Shown here in pieces: positions 15,178-15,360 of a stretch of 15,360 nucleotides of DNA. Under the pieces are notes generated by a model. It was not told the DNA's origin and ran no database searches. It saw only the letters and a program-made list of their open reading frames with translations. Origin of the DNA: Chloroflexota bacterium (GTDB taxonomy: Bacteria > Chloroflexota > Ktedonobacteria > Ktedonobacterales > Ktedonobacteraceae); NCBI GenBank assembly GCA_021828635.1, contig JAJZEJ010000452.1, forward strand, positions 1 to 15,360, read 5' to 3'. How positions within the stretch are numbered: the first letter of the stretch is position 1; the number at the start of each line of letters is the position of its first letter. The position numbers and the translations under genes were made by a program.

Positions 15178-15360
15178 ATGACACACGAACTTCCACATCC
15201 CACATCGAAAGAAGCCATACGGCAGCAGGTTTGGGAACAACTGCGTCACGTAGCTCGTCCCGACTCCCGCTTCCATTGGAATTTCGCGGAATTCATTGCC
15301 GATTATGAAGGATCAGAGGCAGGAGCGGAGCGTATTCAGGCATTGTCCGCATGGAAGGCC
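15178..15360 (+). CDS. 5-formyltetrahydrofolate cyclo-ligase-like protein, N-terminal part (partial)
   Basis: Sixty-one codons are visible and the frame is still open at the right edge. The ATG at 15178 has GAGG 8 bases upstream. The sequence SKEAIRQQVWEQLRHV, then RPDSRFHWNFAEFIADYEGS and AERIQALSAWKA, matches the N-terminus of the 5-formyl-THF cyclo-ligase/MTHFSD-like family. In that family a basic first helix (the ATP/folate side) is followed by the F..FI.D.EG segment. Members convert 5-formyl-THF to methenyl-THF with ATP, or are uncharacterised relatives; this branch is the latter kind. It is transcribed away from the inositol operon from its own promoter. The ATP-binding site and the rest of the catalytic part lie beyond the window, so activity cannot be judged. 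Confidence 0.75.
   Translation, partial: MTHELPHPTSKEAIRQQVWEQLRHVARPDSRFHWNFAEFIADYEGSEAGAERIQALSAWKA

Overview
The window is a mid-GC bacterial chromosome segment. Mixed evidence suggests Chloroflexota, most likely of the Ktedonobacteria type: a stand-alone phage-type antirepressor beside a small HTH regulator, a LuxR/FixJ-type output domain, a VapBC-like pair, and short palindromic repeats of the GTAGGGAC...GTCC kind between genes. This is an inference from gene style; no rRNA or other strict marker is present.

Left part (1-4331), a patchwork of small accessory genes. The first is the 3' end of a LuxR-type response regulator (+). Convergent to it is a two-gene unit (-): a P22_AR_N/ORF6C antirepressor-like protein, then an overlapping Cro/CI-type HTH protein, preceded by a 39-bp symmetrical operator candidate. 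Next come a PIN-domain toxin with its antitoxin (-), an unassigned stretch, and an AlkD-like DNA alkylation repair gene (+). The AlkD-like frame is interrupted by an in-frame TAG inside a conserved motif, with the rest of the homologous protein readable after it. A DinB-like protein (-) follows.

Main part (4410-14846), one minus-strand operon for myo-inositol breakdown. In transcription order it reads: LacI-family regulator, iolG, a hydroxypyruvate-isomerase/IolI-like TIM barrel, iolE, iolB, iolC, iolD, iolA, and a LacD-type class I aldolase placed where IolJ is expected. Together they give the full route: myo-inositol to 2-keto-inositol (IolG), dehydration (IolE), ring hydrolysis (IolD), isomerisation to the 2-keto acid (IolB), phosphorylation (IolC), aldol cleavage to DHAP plus malonic semialdehyde (LacD-like), and oxidation to acetyl-CoA (IolA). 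No transporter lies in the window. The operon has a textbook promoter (TTGACA, 17 bp, TATGCT), with a 20-bp LacI-type palindrome directly after the -10 box. The regulator is the first gene and overlaps iolG by ATGA, so autoregulation is likely. Three intergenic sites in the operon carry copies of one short palindromic repeat family. One copy supplies the iolB stop codon, and a triple tandem fills the gap between iolA and the aldolase gene.

Right edge (14975-15360): a second TTGACA/17-bp promoter points the other way and leads to the 5' end of a 5-formyltetrahydrofolate cyclo-ligase-like gene, which runs off the window.
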